A stretch of 64,000 bases of DNA from Pseudomonadota bacterium (GTDB taxonomy: Bacteria > Pseudomonadota > Gammaproteobacteria > Burkholderiales > Burkholderiaceae_C). Below the pieces are notes generated by a model that was not told where the DNA came from, made no database searches, and was given only the letters and a program-made list of their open reading frames with translations. The stretch's first letter is position 1. Each line of letters opens with the position of its first letter. A program made the position numbers and the translations under genes. The stretch is from contig JAIUPQ010000001.1 in NCBI GenBank assembly GCA_020161145.1, positions 558,001 to 622,000 on the forward strand. The letters are read 5' to 3'. This document shows, in pieces, positions 31,695 to 40,618 of this stretch.

Positions 31695-32963
31695 ATGCCA
31701 ACGTTCAATTTTGCTGGCCTGGCCACCACCGACAACTACTCGACGGGCATCGTGCCCAAGATCAATGGCGCCGATGCGAGCGCTGCGATGCTGCTGGACC
31801 CCACCTACGTGACCTACGCCGGCGCGGTGGCCATCGGCGCCAAACGCATCACGAGCGGCGGCGTGCTGGAGCAGTTCAATGGCTCGTCCTGGGTCGAGCT
31901 GCCCACCGGCTACGCCAAACGCGCGTTGGGCCAGTTCGGCGCCGGCGTGCAGACCAACCCGGACGCGGCGGTGCTGCAGGCCAGCGGCACGCTGGAGGTC
32001 TGCGCCACCGCCGCCCAGCTGCTGCGCGCGCAGCACGAGGTCGACGGCGGCAGCTACTACATCGGCCTCAACCAGTACCAATCTGGCGGCTGGCAGGTCT
32101 ATGACCCGGCCCGCGCGCCGGCGCAGATCGTGATGACCAGCAGCAACGGCGCCAGCACCATCCGTTTTCGCACCAAGGCCGCTAACGGCGGCAATGCGCT
32201 GGAGCGCATGGTGCTCGATGAAAACGGGGCGCTGACGCTGGGTGGCCAGACCGTCTGGCACGCCGGCAACCTCAACCCGGCTGCACTGGCGCCGCTGGCC
32301 AGCCCGGCGTTCACGGGCAACCCCATCGCACCCACGCCGGCCGTGGGCGACAACGACACCAGCGTGGCCACCACGGCGTTTGTGCAGCAGGCGGTGGGCA
32401 CGCGGCTGCCACTGAGTGGGGGGACGGTGGCCGGCATGGTGACCGTGGAGGGGGTTGCTGAGGGGGTGCGGCTAAAAAACAGCCAGGCCTACATCAGCGG
32501 GTTCGACAGCGCCGGCGCGGTGCGGACGGGCTACCTGCAGTTCAACTCAGGGTCGGACGTCCGCCTGGGCGTTGACACCGCGGCCCCCATCAAGCTGATC
32601 GTCGACAACGTCACGCGGCTGATCGTGAGCACGGCCCAGATGGAGGTCACCCGCGGCGCGCGCAGCGTGCCCAAGGTGGCGCCCTACAGCGCGGCCATCA
32701 CGCTGGACGCGCGGGACAGCAACACGTTCCTGGTGGGCACGCTGACCGGCAACGTGACCAATCTGACGGTGATCAACGCCACCGAGGGGCAGTTTCTGAC
32801 CATCCGGTTCACGCAGGACGGAACGGGCAACCGCACGGTGGCGCTGGGCAGCTCGGCCGTCTCCGGCAGCCCGGCGCTGGGAGCCGGCAAGGTCAGCTAT
32901 CTCAACATCACCCTCAACGCGGCGGCGTCGCGGTTTGAGGGCGCCTGGATGGCCATCCCATGA
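31695..32963 (+). CDS. tail fibre protein
   Basis: 422 aa. The N-terminal 150 residues are a repeat-like domain (TTDNYSTGIVPKINGADASA, GAKRITSGGVLEQFNGSSWV) and the middle has the common phage fibre motif PTPAVGDNDTSVATTAFVQQ. The C-terminal beta-rich part (NTFLVGTLTGNVTNLTVINA, FTQDGTGNRTVALGS) is a typical fibre tip. It begins 1 nt after the hub stop. Receptor binding is inferred. Confidence 0.8.
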   Translation: MPTFNFAGLATTDNYSTGIVPKINGADASAAMLLDPTYVTYAGAVAIGAKRITSGGVLEQFNGSSWVELPTGYAKRALGQFGAGVQTNPDAAVLQASGTLEVCATAAQLLRAQHEVDGGSYYIGLNQYQSGGWQVYDPARAPAQIVMTSSNGASTIRFRTKAANGGNALERMVLDENGALTLGGQTVWHAGNLNPAALAPLASPAFTGNPIAPTPAVGDNDTSVATTAFVQQAVGTRLPLSGGTVAGMVTVEGVAEGVRLKNSQAYISGFDSAGAVRTGYLQFNSGSDVRLGVDTAAPIKLIVDNVTRLIVSTAQMEVTRGARSVPKVAPYSAAITLDARDSNTFLVGTLTGNVTNLTVINATEGQFLTIRFTQDGTGNRTVALGSSAVSGSPALGAGKVSYLNITLNAAASRFEGAWMAIP

Positions 32964-33388
32964 GCGTGTTCGGCGCGCCGTTCGGTTTTTTCGCGTTGCG
33001 AAGCGGGCTGCTGGTGCCACTGCCTGGTGGCACGGCGTTTTCGGCCGCGGTCTACCCGCAAGTGGCCGTGGCCAGCTGGGAGTTCCGGCCCGATGGGTCG
33101 GCGTGGGCGCTGGGTGATTTCGACTGGAAGGCCGCCTGGTATCTGAATGGCCCCGCCAACGTGGGCGCCGCCCACGACATCCGTGTCACCAAACTGTGGG
33201 GCATCACGCCCACCGGCAACCCGCTGGGCACGTGGCTGAGCCTGATCTACGGGCGCAGTTGGAGCCTGTCCATGGGTGGTCAGCAGGGCAGCAAGAGCTG
33301 CGCGCTGCTGGTGGAGATCGGCCTTGCCGGCAGCGGCGTGGTGGCCGCCAGCGGCCAGTATGAAATCGAGGCGAGCCTTGACTACTGA
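32960..33388 (+). CDS. fibre-region structural protein of unknown function
   Basis: 142 aa, rich in Trp and Gly (VASWEFRPDGSAWALGDFDW, GTWLSLIYGRSWSLSMGGQQ). Probably a virion or fibre-associated protein; no family recognised. ATGA overlap with the fibre gene. Confidence 0.58.
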   Translation: MSVFGAPFGFFALRSGLLVPLPGGTAFSAAVYPQVAVASWEFRPDGSAWALGDFDWKAAWYLNGPANVGAAHDIRVTKLWGITPTGNPLGTWLSLIYGRSWSLSMGGQQGSKSCALLVEIGLAGSGVVAASGQYEIEASLDY

Positions 33389-34016
33389 GCCGATCTTGAC
33401 CGAGGTCTGGATGACCACCCCGGGCGGCGGCCGCGTGGCCGTGCAAAGCTGCGAGGCGGTGGTGGTGCATGCGGTGGATGCGGCCGGCGTCTACCTGGGC
33501 CTGCTGCCGCCCGACCAGGCGCCCGCAGTGGCCCACCAGCCGCCACCGGCGGGCGCCTGGTGGCGCTGGCAGGCGGGTGCCTGGTGCTGGTGCCCGCCGC
33601 TGACCGTGCGCGTCGATGAGGCCTCGATCGCCATCGACGCGGCAGCGGGCCAGGCGCGCCTGGCTTACATCACCGACGTGCCGGGTCAGCAGGGCACCTA
33701 TCTGCTCAAAGAGCAGCAGGCCAGCGCTTATCTGGCGGCGCTGGCCACCGACGCCAGCGCCTCGGTGCCGCCGTTCGTGGCGGCCGAGGCCGAGGCGCTG
33801 GCCACCACGCCGGAGCTGGCCGCGCAAGGCATCGTGACCACGGCCGCGCTGTGGGCCGACCAGCTGGCGCCGGCCATTGAGTGCGAGCGCCGCCGCGGCA
33901 AGCTGGCCTGCGCCGCCGCCACCGACGAGGCGGCCCTGGCCGCCGCCCTGGCCGCCGCCCTGGCCGCGCTGGCCGTCATCCAAACCGGAGCCGCAAGCCA
34001 TGGCAGCCTCAGTTAA
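33378..34016 (+). CDS. fibre-region protein, tail-fibre-chaperone-like
   Basis: 212 aa from TTG 33378, which overlaps the previous gene and has GAGG 6 nt upstream; ATG 33411 is an alternative that removes 11 residues. The N-terminus is beta-rich (RVAVQSCEAVVVHAVDAAGV), then a helical part (YLLKEQQASAYLAALATDAS, FVAAEAEALATTPELAAQGI) and an Ala-rich end. The layout is like phage tail-fibre assembly proteins, but the match is weak. Its end overlaps the next gene by 17 nt. Confidence 0.55.
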   Translation: MTTEPILTEVWMTTPGGGRVAVQSCEAVVVHAVDAAGVYLGLLPPDQAPAVAHQPPPAGAWWRWQAGAWCWCPPLTVRVDEASIAIDAAAGQARLAYITDVPGQQGTYLLKEQQASAYLAALATDASASVPPFVAAEAEALATTPELAAQGIVTTAALWADQLAPAIECERRRGKLACAAATDEAALAAALAAALAALAVIQTGAASHGSLS

Positions 34017-36531
34017 AAACAGCCTCATCCTGCTCAAACTCGAAGCCGTGCCGGGCGTCGACGCGGCGCCCACGCCAGGCGCTGACGCCGTAGCCATGCA
34101 GGTGGACGATTTTTCAGCCGAAATCGAAGAGCGCAGTGCCACCAACGAGGTGGTGGGCACCGGCTACGGCGCGCAGGACGAGCTGCCCTACGCGCGCCGG
34201 CTGCGCACCTCGTTCAAGGTGCCGCTGGCGGCGCCGGCCGCACTCGCGGCCCCGGCCTGGGCGGCGCTGCTGCGCAGCTGCGCGGTGGCCGAGGCGGTGG
34301 CCGCCAGCACGGTGACCTACACGCCGGCCAGCACGGCGCTCAAGTCGGCCAGCGTCTACGCCTACGTGGCCGGCCAGGTGCGGGCGGGTGTCTACGGGGC
34401 GGGCGATCTGACGGTGGCGTTCAAGGTGGGCGAGGTGCCCACCATCCAGGTCGACCACACGGCGCTGGTGGCGCAAGTGGCCAGCCAGGCGGTGCCCCAG
34501 GCCAGCCTGGCGGCCTGGACGCGGCCGCTGGCGTTCGGCCCGGCCTCGTGCGCCGGCGTGGTGCTGGGTGGCGCGCTGACCGGGGGGGTCATCACCGGCG
34601 GCGCCGTCTATCCATTGCGCGAGCTGACGCTCAAGGCCGGCAATGACGTGGTCGACCTGGAGCTGGCTGGCCCCGAGTCGATTGGCATCTACGACTGGGC
34701 GCCGACACTGACGCTGACGGCCGACATCGCGCCGGCCGCGCTGACCGCGCTGCACGCCGCCATGCATGCCGGCACCACCACCAGTGTGGGCCTCAAGCAC
34801 GGCGCGGCCAGTGGGGGGCAGATCACGCTGTTCGTGCCCATGGCCGCCATCACGGCCATCGAGTCGATGCGCGAGGGCAAGCTGTTCCTGACCCAGCTCA
34901 CGCTGGCCTGCCAGCCCACCGGCGCCGGCAACGATGCGTGGCAGCTGGTGCTCAGCCAGCAGGGCGGCACGCCGCCGGCCCAGGATCCGCAGCCCTACAC
35001 GCTGGCCGACATCGAGCCCTACCGCGTCAGTGGCACGATCGGGCAGATCAAAAATTCGGTGTTCGTAGTGCCCTACAACGTCGAAGGCGGTGTGCCGCGC
35101 AGTTGGAGCGAGCCGGCGCTGGGCGGCGCGGCCAGCACGCGCATGACCATTCGCACGCCCAATTTCGACGCCCCGCCCGAGGGCTATGCCGTCTGCGCGG
35201 GCGCCCACCCTACCACCATGAGCAACTACGAGTACTGGGTGGAGCCGGGGCGGCCGGCGCGGGCGTTTGTCGATGGCTGGATGGTTGACGTGGGCGTCTG
35301 GGTCAACATCGACTCCGCCCACCCGCAGGTGACCACGCCCGAGCTGGCGCCCGGCACCCCGGCGCCGTTCTGGGATCTGGCCTATGCCGTGCAGATGATC
35401 CGGGCGCTGCACCAGGCACTCAACCTCAACCGCAGCGCCGTCGTGGGCCTGGGCCGCTCGCGCGGCAGCCTGCTGATGCTGCAGGTGCTGACGGCCGACC
35501 GCGCGGACCCCAATGCCACCACGTATGAGGGGCGCCAGTCCAGCCAGCTGCGGGCCGTGGCCATCATGCAGGGCCAGCTGCTGTTTTCGGCGGCCGATGA
35601 CCCGGTCACCGGCGAGCCGGGTTTCGCGCGCAAAGCCATCGTGCCGGCCGACTACAACGCGGCCGTGGCGGCCAACCCCGATGACCCGCGCATCTTTGCC
35701 CAGCCGTCCATCTACACGGCGGCCAAGAGCACGCAGACCAGCGCCCTCATCATGTACGAGCATGAGTACACCTGGCTCAATCGCCTGGTGACGCTGGCCG
35801 AGTACAACAACACGGGGGTGGTGGCCGACAAGGTCCACTACCAGGACGCCGGCCTGTGGTTGCTGGAGGCCATGACGGTGGCGGGCAAGGCCTCGCAGTG
35901 CGCCATCAACACCAACGTGGGGCCGGGTGATGCCAACACCTACCTCAAGTACCTGGCCTGGTTCAAATCGATTTTGACCGTGCCAGCAGCCATCACGCGC
36001 CCGGTCACGGCCGTCGAACACGCGGCCATCGTGCAGGCCGCCGCTGATGGCTGCAACCTCTACTACCTGCCCAGCGACGCCACCGGTTGCGCGGTCAATG
36101 CCGACGGCACCGGCACCGTGGCGCCCGGCACCAAGGTGGCCGGCATCGTGGACTGGAGCAAGGGCCTGAGCAACGCCGTCAACGTGCCCTATGCCAGCCA
36201 GGCCGATTTGGCGGGCATGCCCAACACCACCCCGCAGCCCAGCGCCGTGGCGGTCAACGGCAATCAGATGGCGCTGGTCTGCGGCGTCAACAAATACCTG
36301 CAAGTCGGCCGCTCCAGCACCACCTCGGCGTCGGTGCTGGGTGCCATGCCGGGCGGCACCTGGGGCAGCGTGATGCGCAACCGTGCGCCGGGCAACTACC
36401 GGTTCAATCCGGACAACGTCACGGCCGGCGTGGTCGTCGCCACGGTGGACGCCGCCGTCCCCGTCACCGCCGAGCGGGCCGCCAAGCGGCTGGCCAGCCA
36501 AATCATGGGGGAGAGCTACCCCATCGTCTAA
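34000..36531 (+). CDS. tail-tube-like domain fused to a GXSXG hydrolase-like domain
   Basis: 843 aa from ATG 34000 (GGAG at 33987-33990). Residues 1-320 are a paralogue of the tail tube protein at 21257 (KNSLILLKLEAVPGVDAAP, DLELAGPESIGIYDWAP, IESMREGKLFLTQLTLACQP). After a Gln/Gly/Pro linker, residues about 330-660 resemble an alpha/beta hydrolase: WVNIDSAHPQV, a helix, then SAVVGLGRSRGSLLML with a GXSXG elbow (Ser487), RAVAIMQGQLLFSAAD, and later MYEHEYTW and KVHYQDAGLW as possible acid and His. The last 180 residues are a separate beta-rich domain. Probable receptor-binding or surface-polymer-modifying virion protein. Enzymatic activity and its substrate are inference. Confidence 0.68.
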   Translation: MAASVKNSLILLKLEAVPGVDAAPTPGADAVAMQVDDFSAEIEERSATNEVVGTGYGAQDELPYARRLRTSFKVPLAAPAALAAPAWAALLRSCAVAEAVAASTVTYTPASTALKSASVYAYVAGQVRAGVYGAGDLTVAFKVGEVPTIQVDHTALVAQVASQAVPQASLAAWTRPLAFGPASCAGVVLGGALTGGVITGGAVYPLRELTLKAGNDVVDLELAGPESIGIYDWAPTLTLTADIAPAALTALHAAMHAGTTTSVGLKHGAASGGQITLFVPMAAITAIESMREGKLFLTQLTLACQPTGAGNDAWQLVLSQQGGTPPAQDPQPYTLADIEPYRVSGTIGQIKNSVFVVPYNVEGGVPRSWSEPALGGAASTRMTIRTPNFDAPPEGYAVCAGAHPTTMSNYEYWVEPGRPARAFVDGWMVDVGVWVNIDSAHPQVTTPELAPGTPAPFWDLAYAVQMIRALHQALNLNRSAVVGLGRSRGSLLMLQVLTADRADPNATTYEGRQSSQLRAVAIMQGQLLFSAADDPVTGEPGFARKAIVPADYNAAVAANPDDPRIFAQPSIYTAAKSTQTSALIMYEHEYTWLNRLVTLAEYNNTGVVADKVHYQDAGLWLLEAMTVAGKASQCAINTNVGPGDANTYLKYLAWFKSILTVPAAITRPVTAVEHAAIVQAAADGCNLYYLPSDATGCAVNADGTGTVAPGTKVAGIVDWSKGLSNAVNVPYASQADLAGMPNTTPQPSAVAVNGNQMALVCGVNKYLQVGRSSTTSASVLGAMPGGTWGSVMRNRAPGNYRFNPDNVTAGVVVATVDAAVPVTAERAAKRLASQIMGESYPIV

Positions 36532-36545
36532 GACAGGGCGACCGA

Positions 36546-36565
36546 CCAGGTGCGCGAACACCTGG
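36546..36565 (+). other. hairpin between the last late gene and the methylase
   Basis: Perfect 7-bp stem CCAGGTG / CACCTGG with a 6-nt loop in the 129-bp gap 36532-36660. No U-tract follows, so it may be a weak or Rho-assisted stop, or a processing site. A GGGAGGCGGGGCGGTTTTT stretch follows about 50 nt later. Confidence 0.4.
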
Positions 36566-36660
36566 CCGGCCACCAGCCCACAGACGCCTGTGGCCCAGTC
36601 CAGGGCCCTGCCACCTCCCGGGAGGCGGGGCGGTTTTTAACACAGACCGAGGCCCACACC

Positions 36661-37449
36661 GTGACCACCCCCATCATCCCCTGGCTCGGCGGCAAGCGCC
36701 GCCTGGCCGACCGCCTGCTTCCTCTGTTCCCTCGCCACCGCTGCTATTGCGAGGTATTTGCCGGTGGCGCTGCCCTGTATTTCCTCAAGCCCCCGTCTGA
36801 AGTTGAGGTCATCAACGACATCAATGGTGACGTGGTGAATCTCTACCGGGTAGTGCAAAACCACCTCGAAGAGTTTGTCCGTCAATTCAAATGGGCGTTA
36901 TCCAGCCGTGAGTTATTCAAATGGCTGCAGGACACCCCGCCCGAGACCCTGACCGACATCCAGCGCGCGGCGCGGTTCTACTACCTACAGCAGCAGGCGT
37001 TCGGCGGCAAGGTGGCCGGCCAGACCTGGGGCACTGCCACCACCGCCCCGCCCGTCAACCTGCTGCGCATCGAAGAGCAGCTCAGCAGCGCCCACCTGCG
37101 CCTGACCAGCACCTACATCGAGCGCCGCCCCTGGCGGCACATCCTGGCCACCTACGACCGCAGCCACACGTTCTTCTACCTTGATCCCCCCTACTGGGAG
37201 ACCGAGGGCTACGGCGTCGAGTTCGGTTTTGAACAGTACGAGCAGATGGCCGCAGCGCTGGCCGGCCTCAAAGGCAAGGCCCTGGTCAGCCTCAACGACC
37301 ACCCCGACATCCGCCGGGTATTTAGGGATTTCCCCATGGAGCGCCTGGAGGTCAACTACACGGTAGCCGGCGGCGCCAAACAAACCGCCCACGGCGAGCT
37401 CGTCATCTGGTCCTGGGACGCCACCCAAGACCCCGCCGTCCTCATCTGA
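36661..37449 (+). CDS. Dam-family adenine DNA methyltransferase
   Basis: 262 aa, GTG start chosen to begin just before the conserved N-terminus. Motif I region: IIPWLGGKRRLADRLLPLF and CEVFAGGAALYF; motif IV: FFYLDPPYWE (D175-Y178). This is the MT-A70-unrelated D12/Dam class that makes N6-methyladenine, usually in short sites such as GATC. It is the last gene before the right end, the position of the mom/Dam-type accessory genes in Mu relatives. Probable role: protecting phage DNA from host restriction or timing transposition. Target sequence unknown. Clearly less GC-rich codon use in 36770-36930. Confidence 0.85.
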   Translation: MTTPIIPWLGGKRRLADRLLPLFPRHRCYCEVFAGGAALYFLKPPSEVEVINDINGDVVNLYRVVQNHLEEFVRQFKWALSSRELFKWLQDTPPETLTDIQRAARFYYLQQQAFGGKVAGQTWGTATTAPPVNLLRIEEQLSSAHLRLTSTYIERRPWRHILATYDRSHTFFYLDPPYWETEGYGVEFGFEQYEQMAAALAGLKGKALVSLNDHPDIRRVFRDFPMERLEVNYTVAGGAKQTAHGELVIWSWDATQDPAVLI

Positions 37450-37499
37450 CCAGGTTAAAAAACCGCCCATAGGCACTGTGATTAACCCCAGTTTCTTAG

Positions 37500-37538
37500 G
37501 AAAATTCCCGTGCAAATCCATGAAAATTCGGCTGCAAA
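37500..37538 (+). repeat. two transposase-site-like repeats at the right end
   Basis: GAAAATTC-N3-TGCAAA occurs at 37500-37516 and 37522-37538, a 22-bp period. Evenly spaced copies next to the terminus are the arrangement of MuA-type end-binding sites (R1, R2). The outer copy ends 6 nt inside the CA terminus. Confidence 0.7.
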
Positions 37539-37544
37539 CGTACA
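37539..37544 (+). other. prophage right terminus (attR side)
   Basis: The prophage is placed to end with ...CGTACA at 37544; read inward this is TGTACG..., beginning with the TG dinucleotide of transposable phages. The host frame resumes at 37545 (CTG ATG CTG GCC). If a 5-bp target duplication was made, CTGAT (37545-37549) should also flank the left end. Confidence 0.68.
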
Positions 37545-39824
37545 CTGATGCTGGCCACCGGCCAGCCGCTGGCCGAGGCGCTGGACCCCACGCGCATGTA
37601 CCTGGCGGCGTATGGCCACGTGTGGCACACGCCCGCGCTGGCGCTGGCGGCCACGCTGGTGTTCGTGCTCGTCTCGCAGGTCAAGATCAACGTCACCAAC
37701 GCCTACGCGGGCTCGCTGGCCTGGTCCAACTTCTTTGCCCGCCTCACCCACAGCCACCCGGGGCGGGTGGTGTGGCTGGTGTTCAACGTGCTCATTGCGC
37801 TGCTGCTGATGACGCTGGGCGTATTCGACGCGCTGGACACCGTGCTGGGCCTGTACAGCCACGTGGCCGCCGCCTGGATCGGCGCACTGGTGGCCGACCT
37901 GGTGGTCAACAAGCCGCTGGGCCTGTCGCCGCCCGGCATCGAGTTCAAGCGCGCCCACCTCTACGACCTCAACCCCGTGGGCCTGGGCGCCATGGCCCTG
38001 GGCACGCTGGCCGCCAGCGTGGCCTTCAGCGGCGTGCTGGGGCCGGCGGCGCAGGCGTTTGCCCCCTTCATCGCGCTGGGCCTGGCGTTTGCGGCGGCGC
38101 CCGCCATCGCCTGGGCCACGCGCGGGCGCACCTACCTGGCGCGGCCGCCCATTCGCCCCGCCGCGCCCGGCCGGCCGGTGGTGTGCAGCGTGTGCGAGAA
38201 CACCTACGAGGCTGAAGACACCGCCCACTGCCCCGCTTACGGCGCGCCCATCTGTTCGCTGTGCTGCACGCTGGATGCGCGCTGCCACGACCGCTGCAAA
38301 CGCGGCTCGCGCGCCGACGAGCAGTTGCAGCAGGTCTTGCGCCGGCTGCTGCCCGCGCGGCTGGCGCGGCGCATGCACGTGCGGCTGGGTGGCTTCGTGC
38401 TGGTCTTTGGCGCGCTGTCGCTGCTGGCGGCGGCGGTGCTGGCGCTGGTCTATCTGCAAGAGGCCACCGGCGTGGGCGCGGCCGAGCGCCTGCGGTTGCA
38501 CGACGCCTTCGTCAAGGCCGGCGCCTTGCTGCTGCTGCCGCTGGCCGTAGCCAGTTGGTGGCTGGTGCTGGCCGGCCAGACGCGGCGCCTGGCGCAGCAG
38601 GAGTCCGACCGCCAGACCGAGCGGCTGACGCGCGAGATTGCCGCCCACCAGCGCACCGATGCCGAGCTGCAGCGCGCCAAAGAAGCCGCCGAAGCCGCCA
38701 ACCGGGCCAAGACGCGCTTCGTCGCCGGCCTCTCGCACGAGCTGCGCACGCCGCTGTCGGCCGTGCTGGGCTATGCCGAGCTGCTGGGCCGCGACACCAG
38801 CCTGCCCGTGCCGGCCCGCCAGGCCGTGCAGACCATCGCCCAGAGCGGCGAGCACCTGCGCGGCCTGGTGGACGAGCTGCTGGACCTGGCCCGCATCGAG
38901 GCCGACCGCCTGCCGCTGGCGCCCGCACCGCTGGAGTTGGCCGCCTTCCTGCGCGACCTCACCCGCATGGTGGCGCCGCAGGCCCAGGCGCTGGCGCTCA
39001 CCTTCAGCTGCGTGCCCCACCCCGGCCTGCCGCCGCGCGTGCGCGCCGACGCCCAGCGGCTGCGCCAGGTGCTGCTCAACCTCATTGGCAACGCGCTGCG
39101 CTTCACCCCACAAGGCGGCGCCGTGCGGCTGGAGGCCGCCCCCGGCGACGCCCCCGGCTGGCTGCGCTTTGCCGTCATCGACACCGGCGTGGGCATTGCG
39201 GCGGCCGACCTGCCGCGCCTCTTCGAGCCCTTTGTGCGCGGCGCCACCGGCCCCTGCCGGGGTGAGCCCGGCGCCGGCCTGGGCCTGGCCATCTCCGACC
39301 GCCTGGCGCGCGCCATGGGCGGCAGCCTGCACGCCCACAGCCAGCCCGGCCAGGGCAGCCGCTTCACGCTGGCGCTGCCGCTGCCCGCGCTGGCCCCGGG
39401 CGAGGCCCAGGCCCCGCCGCCGCAGCGCATCACCGGCTACGCCGGCCCGCGCCGGCGCCTGCTGGTGGTGGACGACCACGCCGACCAGCGCACCCTGCTG
39501 CGCGCCATGCTGGCGCCGCTGGGCTTTGCCATCGACGAGGCCGCCAGTGGCCCCGCCGCGCTGCGCGCGCTGGCGCAAGGCGTGGCCACCGGCCTGCCCG
39601 ACGCCGTGTTGCTGGACATCGGCATGGACGGCATGGACGGCTGGCAGACCGCCCAGCGCATCCGCGCCGCCGGGCTGACCGCGCTGCCCATCGTCGTCGT
39701 CTCGGCCTACCTGATGGAGGCCCAGCCCGAGGCGCCACCGGTGCAGGCCTTTGTGGCCAAGCCCGTGCGCGAGGCCGAGCTGCTGGCCGCGCTGGGCCGG
39801 GTGCTGGGGCTGCCATGGCAGTGA
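37545..39824 (+). pseudogene. hybrid sensor histidine kinase with transporter-like N-terminus, 5' part cut off by the prophage
   Basis: About 759 codons remain. The order is: the last four membrane helices of a permease-like domain (NCS1 or sodium:solute symporter type, e.g. LVSQVKINVTNAYAGSLAWS), a Cys-rich block with CSVCENTYEAEDTAHCP and CCTLDARCHDRC, two more helices, HisKA (LSHELRTPLS, phospho-His at residue 397 counted from ATG 37548), HATPase_c, and a C-terminal receiver (LLVVDDHADQR, LLDIGMDGMDGW). The frame begins abruptly at the prophage terminus, so the start and several helices must lie beyond the other prophage end. An internal ATG at 37548 could give a truncated protein. The intact gene would sense or transport a solute and signal to the next gene. 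Confidence 0.85.
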
Positions 39825-40429
39825 CCGCGCTGCGCACCGTGCTGGTGGTGGACGACGCCCCCGCCAGCCTGGGCTTTCTGTGCGATGCGCTGGCCACCGA
39901 AGGCTGGCAGGTGCGCTTCGCCAGCAGCGGCACCGCCGCCCTGCGCGAACTGCGCGACGCGCCGCCCGACGCCGTGCTGCTCGACGCCGTCATGCCCGGC
40001 CTTTCGGGCTTTGCCGTCTGCGAGCGCATCCAGGGCGACCCGCGCCTGGCGGGCGTGCCCGTCATCTTCATGACCGGCTTGGCCGACACTGCCCACGTGC
40101 TGGAGGCCTTTGCCTGCGGCGCCGTGGACTACGTGACCAAACCGCTGCGCGTGGCCGAGGTGCTGGCGCGGCTGGCCACCCACGCCCGCAACGCCCGGCT
40201 GAGCCGGCCCGCGCCCGATGCCGGGGCGCCGCTGCGCGGCGCCCCGCTGACCACCCGCGAGGCCGAAATCCTGGGCTGGATCGCCAAGGGCAAAACCAAC
40301 CGCGACATCGCCGACATCCTGGGCATCAGCCCGCGCACGGTGGGCAAGCACCTGGAGCACTTGTTCGAGAAGCTGGGGGTGGAGACGCGGGCGGCGGCGG
40401 CGGCGTTGGCGGTGGGGAGAGGGGGGTGA
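39815..40429 (+). CDS. LuxR/NarL-type response regulator
   Basis: 204 aa. Receiver domain at residues 8-120 (VLVVDDAPASLG, phospho-Asp in VLLDAVMPGLSG, Lys in DYVTKPLR) and a C-terminal GerE HTH (LTTREAEILGWIAKGKTNRD, ISPRTVGKHLEHLFEKLGVE). The ATG overlaps the kinase stop by 10 nt, so the two form an operon and probably a cognate pair. With the kinase interrupted by the prophage, both its signal and any kinase-linked transcription should be affected in this strain. Confidence 0.9.
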   Translation: MAVTALRTVLVVDDAPASLGFLCDALATEGWQVRFASSGTAALRELRDAPPDAVLLDAVMPGLSGFAVCERIQGDPRLAGVPVIFMTGLADTAHVLEAFACGAVDYVTKPLRVAEVLARLATHARNARLSRPAPDAGAPLRGAPLTTREAEILGWIAKGKTNRDIADILGISPRTVGKHLEHLFEKLGVETRAAAAALAVGRGG

Positions 40430-40618
40430 CTGGATGGGGCTTGGGTTGGTCAGGCTGGGCTGATTCAAGGGGGAATGGACTGAGGGGGCAACCCAACCAG
40501 GGCGTTCTAGCCAGTGGCTGTAGGAGTCTTGAAAATACCAGACCAGACAGCCAGTACGCTATTGAACACTGAAAATTCTGTACTATTCTGTCGTCGTTTG
40601 TCAGGATTGGCCAGCATC
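40430..40618. other. boundary gap before the defence-type operon
   Basis: 189 bp with no gene. The first half is G-rich; the second half is distinctly more A/T-rich and precedes the HTH gene. It contains a -10-like TACTAT at 40581-40586, but the nearest -35-like TTGAAC (40562-40567) is only 13 nt away, so I do not assign a promoter. The composition change marks the left edge of the island. Confidence 0.45.

Larger units (their letters stand above)
1..37544 (+). mobile_element. Mu-like transposable prophage (siphovirus-type tail), left end outside window
   Basis: Gene order follows Mu and its siphoviral relatives: MuB, GemA, Mor-like, Gam, lysis, DUF2730, gp26, DUF1804, terminase, DUF935 portal, gpF-like, gpG-like, protease, capsid, gp36, gp37, tail. 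There is a long tape measure and a J-like hub but no recognisable sheath, so a long non-contractile tail is inferred. The right terminus is placed at the CA dinucleotide 37543-37544 because transposable phages end in TG...CA, two transposase-site-like repeats sit just inside it, and an interrupted host reading frame resumes immediately afterwards. Transposase and repressor must lie upstream of base 1. Almost all genes are on the plus strand with 1-4 nt overlaps. Confidence 0.93.

Noticed and set aside
36546..36565. Intrinsic terminator after the late operon
   Set aside because: The stem is perfect but there is no downstream T-tract, so it is listed only as a hairpin.
34114..36573. 819-codon minus-strand frame over the tube-hydrolase fusion gene
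   Set aside because: Same kind of shadow; the plus strand has a ribosome site, conserved tube motifs and operon context.
40562..40586. Promoter TTGAAC / TACTAT before the defence operon
   Set aside because: The spacing is 13 nt instead of 16-18, so it is not reported as a promoter, although the A/T-rich region probably contains one.
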